Positions 1 through 11,698 of a DNA stretch of 64,000 nt are shown here, piece by piece (positions within the stretch are counted from its first letter, which is position 1; every line of letters begins with the position of its first letter). The notes under the pieces were generated by a model. The model ran no database searches and was not told where the DNA came from. It saw only the letters and a program-made list of their open reading frames with translations. The stretch is from Panaeolus papilionaceus (taxonomy: Eukaryota > Basidiomycota > Agaricomycetes > Agaricales): assembly GCA_015501605.1 (NCBI GenBank), contig JADNRZ010000004.1, forward strand, positions 1,798,001 to 1,862,000. The letters run 5' to 3'. The translations under genes and the position numbers were made by a program.

Positions 1-11
1 TATTTCAAAAA

Positions 12-1746
12 ATGTCTGGTGGTCGTGGATGCTTTAACTGTGGTGGCTGTGCGTGTCGTTGTCGTTGATGTTCTGTTTCCATTCTTGCTATCTTTGCGCC
101 CATTTTTTTTTCATCTTCGGCGTCGTCCATCATTCCGGAATTTTTTATTGTTATTTTTACTGTAGTTTCTATTCACCCGCACTCCACATCCACACTGTTA
201 CCCTTTTTTCTCTCCTCTTTTTGCCATGTTTTGGAAGAGACATTAACGTTTGTTGCTACCATCACTCATTGAGTCTCTTTTGAAACATCGTTGCAAAAGG
301 GCAGGCAGCGCAGATAGGAGGGGTGTTGATATCCTACGTGGCCTGCCCTATTTTTATCTTGGGTGCAGATTTTTTTTGCTGGCTATTTTTGTCTGTCACG
401 CAGCTAAATCTATGTTCCCCTCTCGACGTTATGAACAAATTTCGTCCATGTCGGAACGTAGACAGCGTGAGGGACACTACGTCCCTCTCACGAAAAGAGA
501 AATAAAATGATTCGCCCCCATTGATCTCTCTTTACTGCGTACACCCTAATCTCAACGTTCTCAGCGCTCTCTGTTCTATTCTTATAACTGTCTCCACTCC
601 ATCATAATCTTCCATCCATCTATTGATCCGCGAATGGTTTTGTCTTACAATCGTTAACAGTTGGTCACCAAGCCGCAGCTTGTCCCAAGGCTGGAACCCC
701 TACCTGGTGAATATTTTCTTAGATCTCCAAGTCTCTCCCCTCGACCGAGAAAGCAAATTTTTGAGGCAATGCTCCCTCTTTTCGCTTGCTCTCTAAGGTT
801 TACACGAAAAAGCCTCGGAATAGATGCTCAGGATGACTCGTCATTTATTGCTCTGTCATTTTCGTGAGAGAGAGCTCAGCGTCTCAAGTTGCCCTTGGCT
901 TGTCAAGCACCATCACTCTTAAATTTTAATTGACGAAACTAAGATTGCTGACATCCACTTTCAATCGTTGGCTTTGATTCCCAGCTACAACTGTGAGCAC
1001 CTTCTGTTTTTCTTCAAATGGATGGAGCACCAGAACTGATTGTGTTTGCAGGCGGTGCTGAGGGACACGTCTCCCGTGACTGCAGCGCTCCCGCTAAGGC
1101 CAAGTCTTGCTACAAGTGTGGACAGGAGGGCCACATCGTAAGTGTTTTGACCTCACCGAGCAGTTAGATTTTTTTCTCATTTTTGCCCCTTTCACAGAGC
1201 CGCGATTGCCCTGATGCTGCCAGCTCCAGCCGCGGAGGATTCTCTGGAGGTGCCAGCTCTGGCCAGGAGTGCTACAAGTGCGGCAAGGTTGGCCACATCG
1301 CTCGTGCCTGCCCCGATGCTGGTGCTGGTGACGGTGGATATTCTGCTTTCAACAGCGGGGGACGAGGAGGAGGAGGAGGAGGCCAGAAGACTTGGTTAGT
1401 TATTTCAAATTGTCGACTACGAGTGGTTGCTTATCTTTTCTTTTTTTTCTTCTTTTTTTTTTTCAGCTACTCTTGTGGAGGTGTAGGCCATCTCTCCCGC
1501 GACTGCGTCCAGGGAGCCAAGTGCTACAACTGCGGTGGAAATGTAAGTGGTGTTTTATAGGTTTGGAGGGATGCGTACCCTCCAGGTCGCTTCTATGATC
1601 TTGGGTTGCTGATAAGCCACCTTCTTTTTTTCCCTCCACAGGGTCACATCAGTCGTGACTGCCCCCAGGCATCATCGCGCAAGTGCTACACTTGCGGATC
1701 TGAGGGCCACATCAGTCGCGACTGCACAGCTGCTCCTGCTGCTTAA
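12..1746 (+). CDS. GIS2: Seven-CCHC zinc-knuckle nucleic-acid-binding protein (GIS2/CNBP/byr3 type)
   Basis: Seven exons were rebuilt: 12-48, 661-706, 985-992, 1052-1137, 1198-1394, 1467-1542 and 1642-1746. They total 555 nt, or 184 residues. The product carries seven CX2CX4HX4C zinc knuckles, from CFNCGGFGHQAAAC through [14 protein letters not shown] to [14 protein letters not shown], with a Gly-rich linker between knuckles 4 and 5. Seven knuckles at this length match yeast Gis2, fission yeast byr3 and animal CNBP, which bind single-stranded nucleic acid and mRNA and act in translation and stress granules. The ATG lies 11 bases into the window and gives [12 protein letters not shown]. Exon 3 is only 8 nt, yet is needed to complete knuckle 2. 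Introns 1 (612 nt) and 2 (278 nt) are long for this genome. The family is certain; orthology is inferred from knuckle number. Confidence 0.93.
985..992 (+). other. 8-nt microexon of the zinc-knuckle gene
   Basis: An AG acceptor precedes CTACAACT and a GTGAGC donor follows. Joined to exon 2 (ending TG) and exon 4 (starting GC), it encodes C-Y-N-C, the first half of knuckle 2. Skipping it would remove two zinc ligands and shift the frame. Confidence 0.85.
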
Positions 1747-2379
1747 ATAGCAGAGCTCACTTGTTCCACTTTGTTGAATGAATGTTCAGGCACGTGGTAG
1801 GGAAGAGGAAGAGAGGAGGAAGGGTGTGGCTGGTTTTCAACCTAGCTGTAGTCGTTGCTGGTTGTTTATGATGATGATATCCAAGCTTGTTGTATCATAA
1901 TAGCATATGCACATCTTCGCGCACACATCTTGTTACACTTTACGTCCAGAATCACCTCCTTAACATTTTTTTTTGTTCTCGTCTACGCGCACTGCTATGT
2001 ACACATCTCTTACTCCTCTTTCTGTTTCTGTTGACTGCACACATCATACTGTTTTCCTCTATTTCATGTTTGTTGCACGAATGCTTATCCCTCTCATCAT
2101 TGACATGGAACTCTACTTTTTTGGCATGATATCTAGACCTGACCGAGGCTGTTCGAGTTCTTTGAGAAATAAAATGAAAATAAAGGAGAACAAAATGATA
2201 GGCTGGCGTAGGAAAAAGAGGCCGGATTTATCCGAACCTGTGATTCCGTGTTTTGACGGACTTTTGCCCTAACCAACCCAACCCACCTCGCAAACTCAAT
2301 TTAGAAGACACAACGGCCTTGTCGCTGTCGCCCTTCCTCCTCTCTCTTTTTTTAAACCTGTTTTAATTCCTCTTAAAAA
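1747..2379. other. Intergenic region GIS2-COX5
   Basis: Holds the presumed GIS2 3' UTR and the COX5 promoter. A pyrimidine-rich stretch with CTTTTTTTAAACC precedes the COX5 start by about 40 bp. I see no gene here. Confidence 0.6.
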
Positions 2380-3469
2380 ATGCAAGCTCTCCGACTAGCG
2401 CGTGCTGCGGCCGTTTTGAAATCGTCTGCCAACCTCCAGCGTCGCTGCCTGGCCACCGCGACCGCCGACCTCGCGTCTTCGTCTTCCGCCCCCGCCTCGT
2501 CTTCCCGTGTCGCTCCTGTTCACTTGAGCAATGTCGAGGCTCAGTGGGCCAAGTTGAGCTCTGAGGACAAGGCTGCTGTCCATGAGCAATTGGAGGCGCT
2601 GCAAGTTAAGGACTGGAAGGAGCTCTCTATTGATGAGAAGAAGGCTGGTATGTACTTTTCGTTTTACTTGTTCTTTTTTACCTACATTCCCTCAATGCGG
2701 GTTCTGCGGGACGATGGTTAAGACCCAGTGTTGACTGATGCTCCTTTTTTTTTGGTGCTGAATAGCTTACTATGTCGCTTTCGGACCTCACGGACCTAGG
2801 GCTCCTACCAGCCAGCCCGGAGACAACCTCAAGATTTTCCTCGCTGTCACTGCCCTCGTCGGCTCTACCACCATCCTCTGGGCCCTTTCCAGGTATTACG
2901 GTATGTGCCCCTTTTACCTCCTACGTCGTGCAGACAAGTCAACAATGATTCGGACGCTTTCCGACCGTCTCCGTTGTGTACCCTGCACGGAATTGTTATG
3001 CGTTCAATTAAGGATGTGGCTGACCATAAAATGGTATTTTTTTTTGTAGGTAACGGCCCTGCTAAGACCATGACCAAGGAATGGCAAGAAGCCTCCAACG
3101 AGCGTGCTCTCGAGATGAACCTCAACCCCATCAGCGGTATGTATTCGGTTTCGCTTCTGCTCTAGCAACTTTTTATCGGGGTGGGAGGTCACGTTACCGC
3201 TTGCACCGAGTGATGGACCTCCATCCCTCCCGCTCTTCACATTTCACACTGGCTATCTCGTCTCGTTCTCGTTGAAATATCGATGAGAGGGATAATAGCG
3301 CATATATCTACTTTGCACTGCACGCGCCACACCGGTGCCTCCCACCCTTTTTTATCTCTCTGTTATTAACTCCGATGTCGAACCCACGCTCATACTTATA
3401 TCTTTTTTCACGCCTACAGGTATCTCATCAGAAGGCTACCAAGGCAAAGGTTTCGTCCAGAGCAAATAA
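2380..3469 (+). CDS. COX5: Cytochrome c oxidase subunit 5 (mammalian COX4 family), mitochondrial
   Basis: Four exons, 2380-2647, 2766-2900, 3050-3136 and 3420-3469, total 540 nt, or 179 residues. The Arg/Ser/Ala-rich N terminus (MQALRLARAAAVLKSS) is a typical mitochondrial presequence. A matrix-facing segment (EAQWAKLSSEDKAAVHEQL, KDWKELSIDEKKAAYYVAFG) follows. One transmembrane helix lies in the second exon, around FLAVTALVGSTTILWALSRYYG. The tail contains AKTMTKEWQEA. These are hallmarks of the nuclear-encoded COX4/Cox5 subunit of complex IV in the inner membrane, and the length is normal. Exon 3 and the downstream flank were copied to 11179-11620, next to a second NACHT gene. Confidence 0.93.
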
Positions 3470-4210
3470 ACTCTTTTATAGATATGGAGAGGTGGGGATT
3501 CTGGGATAGTGACGCGAAACGTAGACGAGAAGGACGAAAGAACGGGAGGGAAGAGGATGCTCTCTCCCTCCTAATTTAATTTCTTTTTTGCTCTTTTTGT
3601 TTCCTTTCTCTTTTTTATTTGGAAGGAAGGAGAACGGACATGGAGAAGGCAGAAAGGAAGAAAGGAAAGGAGAGAAGGAAGCAAGGAAAGGAAAGGAAAG
3701 AGGAATGTATATCCGATTTCTATACCCCTCTGTCGCAATCCCCCCCCAAATTCATTCTTTTTTATCATTTAACGATGTTTGGTCCCATGGGGAGTCGTGT
3801 TTCTTGCTCATTTCTGCTCGGTTTGGAGACTCAAACTCAGACGTTATCATACCGTAATGGGATGCTTGATATGTGCTTTTGGGGCTGCAGGTTCAGGCTG
3901 AATTGATCAAATCGCTGCCTCTTCAATTTCAATGATATCTGTGCTGAACCGTTCAGCGCGTCTCTGGTTGAGATATGACCAGGATGATTGTACCAACCCC
4001 CAAGGGTCAAGGCTTATGCTGAATATTTCAATTTGATCGTAGATGCCTCATCACTGAGACAACGTTCTCCTTAAGATACGGACAGAACAGCGTGACGACT
4101 ACATGGTAGATCTGTGACCGAAGACGTGGAGGGACGTACAACTGGATATCAGGAGGTAGTTTATGGAATTTTACTCCGTCCATAAAAACGTTCTAATCGC
4201 ATGTAGGTAT
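3470..4210. other. COX5 3' flank with polypurine tract
   Basis: Contains a GGAAGGAAGG/AAAGG-rich polypurine tract at about 3623-3702. Sequence from roughly 3795 to 3985 is repeated near 11500-11610 as part of the COX5-NACHT duplication. No gene is seen. Confidence 0.6.
3623..3702 (+). repeat. Polypurine (GGAA/AAAGG)n tract
   Basis: About 80 nt of almost pure A/G built from degenerate GGAA and AAAGG units, with pyrimidine-rich sequence just upstream. Simple low-complexity DNA downstream of COX5. Confidence 0.8.
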
Positions 4211-7105
4211 CTACAGTTCGAGGGGAGAGAATTCGAGAGAGACATCGAAATCCCTGTTTCTGTCCTCCTGGTCAATGAACGAGAGGTCTAGTGGCAGTCC
4301 CGACTGGGAAAGTTGGGAACAGCTTGCGAGATATTGCTGGATGATGGGATCCTGTTTGATGTCGGACGTATAGGCTTCAAGAAGAGCAGTCTGGAGGCGT
4401 TCCACAAGATCGGCGACCTCTGCCGAAGGAGACAGAGGCTTTAATAAAGCAGAAATGAAATTTCTGTGAGAATGAAGGGTTGTTTGTCAATATGTGATAC
4501 AGCGCCTGATCAATCCGGGATGAAGCTCAACTGTATGACATTGATATTCCCTTCTCGATGGTCCCAGCCAGCAGACGCTTGCGTGTCCGCGCGAATCAGC
4601 CCCTTGTCGCTAACTCTTCGCAACAAGATCTTGAAAATAATCGTCGTGGACTCCCTCAACAGGTCATCATCCGGCAGTATATGAGCCATATGCGCAACGA
4701 GCTTCTCTAAGCAGCAGTAGAGCCAGCCGGCGCTGTCATCATCATCGTGAGATGTGAACCGAAATTTTTTGGAATCAATATCGATCAAAGAGGGTCTGCT
4801 TTTGATATGTTCACGAAGCCAAACCCAGCTGTTTGAGATTAGATAGCTGTTGGATATTGCGAGGAGACGTGAAGGGCGGTAAGGGTGGTAACGAGCACTG
4901 TATATGAGCAAAGCGAACAGAAATGGATCACTTCGATATGCTTGTATCTTGGTCTGGATAAGAGGGAGCAAGTCTGTTAAAAAGTCTTGTTCCATTCTAT
5001 CACTTATCGTTCCGTCGCCCTGTCGACATGAGGTGGACATAGCACCCTACAAGTCAGCAACGATGCTGCATGCTAATTGAAAGCAGCTGCAACCTACTCT
5101 AAATTCGTCAACTTCTTTTGCTTCAAAGGTCTTGCTCTAGGTGGAGATAACACCCTACGAGTTAGCAATTATGCTGCATGATAAAAGGCGGTTCCGCTCT
5201 ACTCACATAATACTCAGACGCCGCATCCACAAAAACCTGCAAGTAGTGGAAGGCTTGCACGCCACATGATTCAAAAAAATTAAGCCCGGGATTGTATTGT
5301 GATGGTCGCAGCCACTTGGTGGATATCACAGAGTCCACGCAGGTCGCGCGGGGTGAACATTTGACCGCTTCGCAAATCAGGAGAAACCAGCATTTCCTGA
5401 TATCCAGTTCTGACATAATAATGGGTGTTAGCGACCATTGCGCCCTTGCATATTGTCCTATGCAAAAGAACACTGCACCTGCTGTCGTATCCTCGATCTC
5501 CGAAAGAAGTCCTGTCACCGATGTACCAGATTCACAATTCGAGTCGAGATGCCATTCCTGGGACCTGGCCTTGTCGAAGAGGAAGTCGACAAAAGATGCG
5601 TGATGAACTTGAATAAAGCCACCCTCAATACTAAACTCTGGGAGAACAGTGAACAGTGATTCGAAATGAGATAACGAGTGAATAATAGCGCCAGAATCGA
5701 GTTTCAGATATTTCTCGATTGACGTTAGTGGCAAGAATTCCGGTGGCCTTTGCTCGGGTGGCGGGTACCATGGCCACATAACGGTTGGATCCCTGTATGA
5801 GGAGTGGGATAGCGACGGTAGTGTTGGAATCTGCTCATAATGCATAGCACTAGAGACCAGTGACAGATGCATTGGGTGACGATGGGCAAAGTGGAACGCC
5901 AGTAGCTTGAGTGCGACAGATGGATCTACCGCGCAACATAAGATCTGTCTGTACATACTATCTACAGGGACGAAATGCGAGACTTCCCCCCGTATGACCT
6001 GGTGTTCAGTAAGATCCTGAATGAGCAAGAGACGTTTGTCTGGTCGATGGAGTTCCGAGCGAATAAACCTCATCACTGTTGCGGCATAAATAAACTGTCC
6101 GGACGACTTTATAACGATGGCGTTGATGATGTGATTTCCTGGCCAACCAGACGGAAGGTAGCGTCCATAGGGGTGATGGTTGACGATCCAGAGGAATTCA
6201 TGAGTGACGTATACAAGGATGTCTTTGTCAGGCGTAAAAGAATAATCTAGTGGGAGCGGACGGGTGAGATTCTGAAGGCGTGGTCCCTCGAAGCGTCTAC
6301 GAAGGTGTGCTTCTGTGCGGCTGATGATGAGGATGCGAAAAGGAAAGATATTTTGATTGGAAGCGAGCTGGCCAAGTGCGTCCAAAGCTCGTTCTTGGCG
6401 ATTTATGCGATCTGAGCTTTGGCCACCACATTCGTCGAGACCATCAATGATGATCAGTCGAGCTGAAGTCTGGACAGCAAAGGTAGAATGGGATTCTCTC
6501 ATTTGCCGCAGCGGTGCGAGAATGAGTGTCCAAAGCTGAAGTTTGAGAGGTTTGGAGAAGATCGCAGGATCGTCAGCGACCTTTCGTTCGACGAATGGTC
6601 GGAGCCGGGGAATGGACAAGCAGAGTTGGTATGCTAATGTTGCGATCAATCGCTTCTCGTCACTTCTCTCTAGGTCGCTGCGCCAGAAGAAGAAACATGC
6701 GGCGAGGATGCCTGCTTCTTCGCACAGTTCCGCTAACGAGCGGCCAACTGCCGTCTTTCCTGCACCAGCTGGTCCATTCAACCATGTTACGAAGGGGTAT
6801 TCGGTGTCGTTTGCAAAGTCAGATAACACCTTGAGGATGGAAGTACGTGTACCGGGGTGGCATTTTATTTCGTCAAATTTATCAGAATTGTGAAATGCCC
6901 GTTCGCAAATATGATTGAAGAGCCTTTCAAAAGCTCCTGGATGTCCTGCTAGAATAACATCAATAAGATCTTCAAGTTAATGATCTCAAGTGATGAACAC
7001 TCTACCAGCACTGGCCGGTGTGTCATTCAAAAGCTGAAAGGTATGACTCCCTCCGGTGATGAGCAGCTTCGTACTGGCCCCTCCACCCGATACCTGGCCT
7101 GCCAT
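4211..7105 (-). CDS. NACHT NTPase, NLR-like protein, copy 1
   Basis: Comparison with copy 2 gives exons 7105-7006, 6945-5479, 5409-5207 and 5046-4510, totalling 2307 nt, or 768 residues. The chosen ATG (7105) is conserved in both copies. Features in order: an N-terminal TKLLITGG segment, KCHPGTRT, a P-loop GPAGAGKT, a Walker B-type LIIIDGLDEC, an SRTEAHLRRRF sensor-like segment, and a long alpha-helical C-terminal part with no recognised repeats. This is the usual layout of the large NACHT families of Agaricomycetes, thought to act in non-self recognition and programmed cell death. The frame stops at 4510. The ~78-residue tail seen in copy 2 is still readable at about 4440-4211, but I find no good donor to reach it, so this copy may be C-terminally shortened. 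The intron at 5410-5478 is 69 nt and open, so retaining it would not break the frame. Confidence 0.8.
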
Positions 7106-8050
7106 AATTGTGAAAGTCGTACCACTGGCGGCAAGAGCTGATGGTATGTACAAGAAGACGGCCACGAGGTACTTCAATGTGAGTGATATGATGTGGGTTG
7201 TGTCGGCTTACTAAATGCAGTTCTCACATGTCAAACATATCCTCGTCGTCGTGCAAAACGAATGCGATATGCCGGTGTTAAAACTGAGCTTAGAAAGTAG
7301 GTAAGGATGGCTCCTGGGCAGTACGATTCCAATATGATGCAAGTCAAAAGTTGTCATTCGGAGTGTGTTGACCTTGAACCATTCATCCCACAGATCTAGT
7401 GTATCAGGTAATATTCTTTTCCTTTCCTGCGGCTCGAAAGACACTGGTCTCAGCTTATGCGAAAACTGTTCAATTGTTCGTAATGACTCGAAGGTCAAGT
7501 TCAAGTTTCAACTCATGATTCAAATCCACAAGGTCTGGTTTTCGCAATTCCCACTACTTAACCGTACAGGATTTTATATACCTGCTTGATGTTAACATAG
7601 TGATCAGAAGTCGTCAATATCAACAGGTCGCAGGTCAATGTAACTGACCATTCTGCCCTTATCCAGCCTTGATCAAGTTTTGGAAAAATGATTCAATTGA
7701 AATCGCATAGATAAAACCAATACCTCTAAGAAATGTCAATAACATCCAATGCGAGGACAAGCTGAGAGCCAGAGCATGGTGTTCTGGTGAACATTGCAAG
7801 TGTATTGCGGGTTGTATGAATGAATGAAGGTCGACGAAAGAGAATGAGGAGGGAGTTTCAACGAATATACTGCTTTTTTATAATTAGTGAGCATGTGTGC
7901 AACACGTTGACAGAGCATGGGGGTGCTGCTGAAAGTTGCGATTGCAAGCCTGCTTGGGCATGCAGCCCAATATACATATCGACGAAACACCGATACACAA
8001 GCTTTTATTCCTTTCCACCATAGCCATTCCACGAACTGCCCCTCACGTCA
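7106..8050. other. Intergenic region between NACHT copy 1 and the coiled-coil gene
   Basis: Shared 5' region of two divergent genes. A stretch just upstream of the NACHT start (about 7105-7165) is also conserved as protein-like sequence in copy 2 (VFLYIPSALA against VFLYLPTSFA). It could be an extra 5' exon or simply duplicated leader. Short open frames elsewhere here (for example 7211-7504 and 7736-8032, minus) have no recognisable features. Confidence 0.5.
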
Positions 8051-10039
8051 ATGTTCAACTTTTCAAACCTGCATTCTCTCGTGGAGCCTTTTCCAATAAT
8101 TCATAAAGCCCAACGACACAGCGATTCCAATCGCACTGATAAATATGACTGTGACCCGGACCTAACTCAAGGGGTCGCTCGTTCTTCCGGTGTTGCCTCT
8201 GGTTTCTTTACGCGATCTGCTGCCACAACATTACAGGAGTTGTCAGAGAGGGGATACTTCGGTCAGCCGAGAACCAGAGCTACAGAAAACGGTGAGTCCT
8301 GGATAAAATAGGAGAAAGTACCAGCTTCCGATACCTCCACTGCGTCCACTGCAGCTGCCGGCGCCACGGAACGATCTCCAAGTGAAACAACGACCAACAC
8401 TCCGGAGGATAATGGCAGCGGAGTGCGCAACAACTCGCAAAGACAGGATCTTGGAATTCCAACAGACGACGAGCAGGCAAACTGGACAGCGGAGAAAAGG
8501 CTTATGGCGAGGGAAATCGAAACTCTCATGGAGGAGAAGGCCAAGCTCTTAAGCGACAACGAGCAGCTGAAGCAGCAGTTTGCCCAATCGCAGGAGAAGG
8601 TGGTCGTCATTCATAAAACGCTGGCCAAGGACAAACAAGTCGTGGAAGCGCTGAGTCTTCAAGTAACGTTGTTGAAGGAAGCCCATCTGAGGCTGTCTAA
8701 TCACGCAAAAGTGGTCGAGGAGCAGGCTCGCAAGTTTGAGGGTGACTGCAGCAAGCTACAGTCAGGTTACCAGGAATTGGAGAATGAGGCACGGATACTT
8801 AGAGACGAGAAGAGTGGTCTCGAGGAGCAGCTCAGCAGGATTGAGAAACAGATGAGAGGGCTTGAGCAATGCTGTAGGGAGTCAAATGAGAAGAATCAGA
8901 GTCTGGAGAGAGAGTCGAGGACGCTGAAGGAAAGGAATCACAGGCTAGAGGCAGAGTCGACGATGCTGAAGGAGAAGAGTCAGGAGCTGGAGACAGAGTC
9001 GAGAATGCTGAAGGAGAAGAATCAGGGGTTGGAGGTAGAGTCGAGGACGCTAAAGGAGAAGACAAGGGAAGCGGAACGGAGGGAAGGCCAGCTGCAAGCA
9101 TTGTCGGAAGTTCGCACCAATTATCTGGAGGGTGCTAAAGCCTTCCCGACAGTGGAAGACGACTTTTCTGTAACGGATGTGCTCAGGATGATAAAGGCAC
9201 TGAACGCAGAGATCTTGCAAGCTTCCACCTATTTCGCAGGGCTGGTGGAGCTCGTACCCAAGGAGGAAATGAAGCACGTCAAATGGCGAGAATGCATATC
9301 ACAGGAGGCATGTAGAATAATCCAGAAGAGTGTTGGTCCCGAATTGATGGACTTGATCGAGAAGAAAGGGCCAAATAACCGACGCGACCCACTCGCACTG
9401 CGGTTGGCTTTTCAGGCAATTCTTGTGTGGTGGTCTACGCACATGGTCAACAATTTCGCTGACGGTCCAACTGGGAGCGAGATAACCCTACTTTATCAAC
9501 ATATTAGAAAAACAGGTATGCCATTCGTTTTCTGTGCCACTTACATATGTTCTGAACCTCATTTTCTAGAGCCGCAAGCCGTGTCAGCGAGATGGCGAGC
9601 CATCACGTCGGAAAAAATGGGAAAGCTCATGAAGCCAACATTTACAAACTTCATTATGTATTGCATCGCCGGAATACTGAAGATGGGTGGCGTTACATTT
9701 CCTGCAGGAGGGACACATGCCACAGCGATTCAGGGCTCCATCTCCCAGATTGAAAAGATCTGGAGGCAGATCAAAGTCGCCGGAAAGGAAGGAATTATCA
9801 GTTGTGAAGTTGACCTTGCTTACAGCGACCCAGGGATGTCATTTGACCCAGCTACGATGGAGTTGTATAAGGAAGAAGGCATGCATTCCCCATCGGATAT
9901 GGCGGATGTTACGGTTCTTTGTCCAGTCGCTGTCGGTTTGAAAATGTCATGGGCTAAACAATCCGATGGTGCTCAGTCCTCGCTCCAAGATGTGATACTC
10001 TTGAAGCCCAAGGTCGTTCTTTCTTCCATGTATAATTAA
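8051..10039 (+). CDS. Coiled-coil protein of unknown function
   Basis: Three exons, 8051-8291, 8355-9515 and 9570-10039, total 1872 nt, or 623 residues. The first intron (GTGAGT...GCAG, 63 nt) removes the only in-frame TAG. The second (GTATGC...TTCTAG, 54 nt) is open but has classic splice signals. After a polar N terminus there is a long coiled coil (about residues 110-310). It includes four tandem 14-residue units of the form LExESRxLKEKNQx. A globular C-terminal domain of about 290 residues follows, with Trp-rich segments such as AILVWWSTH. I do not recognise the C-terminal domain. The gene lies between two copies of a duplicated COX5-NACHT segment but is not itself part of the copied unit. 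If the first intron is not used, the start would be ATG 8504. Confidence 0.75.
8903..9070 (+). repeat. Four tandem 42-bp units coding 14-residue coiled-coil repeats
   Basis: Direct in-frame repeats with core GAGTCGAGGACGCTGAAGGA. They encode LERESRTLKERNHR and three variants. Each unit is two heptads long, so unit number can change without disturbing coiled-coil register. Confidence 0.8.
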
Positions 10040-10475
10040 ACAGGAGATCCTAGTGTCGTCATAGGATGGTATAGAAAAAATATGATCTGCATGAAAGACT
10101 TTTTAGTACTGTTGGTATTTATGAGATGTATCAATGGTTACCTATTAAACAACAAAAACTAATTCGGCTTTCCGTTTTTACATGTAAACCGTGATGTTTG
10201 GTGTGAAAGCCGAGGGGATGGTACTACGAGAGTCCAGTGCTTTTAGCTTGCTAGGCTAGTAGTAGCAGTCAAGATGGGCTCGTGTGACTCCGTGACGGCC
10301 GATGCAAGCTTAAGTATGCACTTTGCAAATGGCAGGTTGAACTGAATTCTCATGCATTACCCTTGACCCTCATCTAACTATTAAAGATAACTCTGTGGAT
10401 CGAAACCAACCGAAGTCATATTTGAGTATTAGGCTCTTCACTCCTCAACCCAAGCTTTGTGTGCGCATTCGAGTC
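10040..10475. other. Intergenic region
   Basis: 3' flank of the coiled-coil gene and upstream sequence of a GH10 relic. No gene is seen. Confidence 0.5.
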
Positions 10476-11178
10476 ATGGTCAAGTTACCCCCTATAGCTT
10501 ACAATGGTGATTCGCTTGGTCTTCACCTGTTAGAAGGTTGGTGCAGTTCGGTCACAAGGTTACTCAGATTCTCATTCATGCATCATAGTAAACTATTTGG
10601 GGCAGTCCCGACGGTCTCTCATTCCAATAATATTACCATAAGCGCAGCGCTTGGAGGGCTCGACCATCTTTTCAAAAGACAAACAAAGAGTTTCTGGGTA
10701 ATATCATGCCAATAATCGTATAGCTGGTTTCATATCCCAGTCCCGACGACTCCTCCACCAGGGTGTTACTGCAGATTTGATCACTCTAAACATTGTAGGC
10801 ATGTCATTTCTTGTTGATTTCCCGGAGCCCCATTCACAGGTTCTCCCAAGGTTTTCAGTTTTGGAGGGGCTGATGCCTTGGGAAACTGGGCCGCTACCAC
10901 CAGGAGTTGGTCGGCGACATACTCTTGGTAGTCCTGACGCGTTAAAGAATGGTTATTGTTATCCTCAACTTTTGTAAAGTTTGGCACTCGCAACTTCCCA
11001 GTTGGGTTTCGATTATTAATGATATGAGCACCTTGGTTTGTGATTTTGAACTTTAGTAGAATCGAATTGCTAGCGGACTCGGATTAGAAGAGTGTGACCC
11101 AAAATCATGTTCCCCAGCTCGCCGGTCGCTACCGCGGCAAACTCTATTGTAAGAAATTACTATTCCACGTTCACTCTA
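10476..11178 (+). pseudogene. GH10 xylanase relic, 5' half only
   Basis: Collinear with the first half of the GH10 genes at 15743 and 18923. It shows an ATGGTCAAG start, a stretch matching GGLDHLFKRQ, GGTGTTACTGCAGAT (GVTAD), TTTGGAGGGGCTGATGC (FGGADA), a [13 protein letters not shown] segment, and CGCTACCGCGGCAAACT (RYRGKL). Several expected exons are degenerate, including loss of the KSEFGQITP region. Homology ends abruptly around 11178, where COX5-derived sequence begins. The 3' half, with the catalytic nucleophile, is missing. It is not functional. Confidence 0.8.
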
Positions 11179-11620
11179 AGGATGTGGCTGACCGCCGAGT
11201 TGTTATTCTATTTTATAGGTAACAGTCCTGCTAAGACCATAACCAAGAAATGGCAAGAAGCCTCCAACGAGCAATGAGCGTGCTCTCGAGATGAAGCTCA
11301 ACCCATCAGCAGTATGCATCCAATTTCGCTTTTGCTCTTGCAACTTTTTATCATGGTGGGGGTTACGGCTTGCGCCTAACCTCTCCTGGAGTGATTGACC
11401 TCCCTCCCGCTCTTCACATTTCAGACTGGCCATTTTATCCTGTTCTTGTTGAAATATCGATGAGAGGGATAATTGCGCATACTTCTGCCTTTGCACTGCG
11501 AGTCGTGTGTTTCTTGCTCAGTTGGAGACTTGGACTCAGGCGTTATGGGCTGCTTGATGTGCTTTTTGAGCTGCAGGTTCAACACGTCTCTGGTTGAGAT
11601 ACGACTAAGATGGTCATGCC
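11179..11620 (+). pseudogene. COX5 fragment (exon 3 and 3' flank)
   Basis: Sequence from AAGGATGTGGCTGACC matches COX5 intron 2 and exon 3 (from about 3009), then part of intron 3 and the 3' flank to about 3985. The exon 3 copy carries a small insertion (GAGCAATGAGCG) that introduces a TGA, plus missense changes. There is no promoter or first exon. It marks the left end of the duplicated COX5-NACHT segment. Confidence 0.85.
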
Positions 11621-11698
11621 ATAAGTGCAGGTTGACACAGGAACATTCTTATTCTTGGGCAAATAGGGCAGCGAAGGACAGTAAGAAAAAGGTGTTTC

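Noticed and set aside
6946..7005. Two in-frame stops in the N-terminal part of NACHT copy 1
   Set aside because: They lie in a 60-nt GTAGAG...TAGCAG intron. Its removal joins ...SAG to HPGAFERLF in frame and aligns with copy 2.
8309..8311. In-frame TAG splitting the coiled-coil gene
   Set aside because: It falls inside a 63-nt GTGAGT...GCAG intron that keeps the reading frame.
11203..11496. Minus-strand frame over the COX5 fragment
   Set aside because: Antisense to the duplicated COX5 exon. The true COX5 has a matching antisense frame, so this is not a gene.
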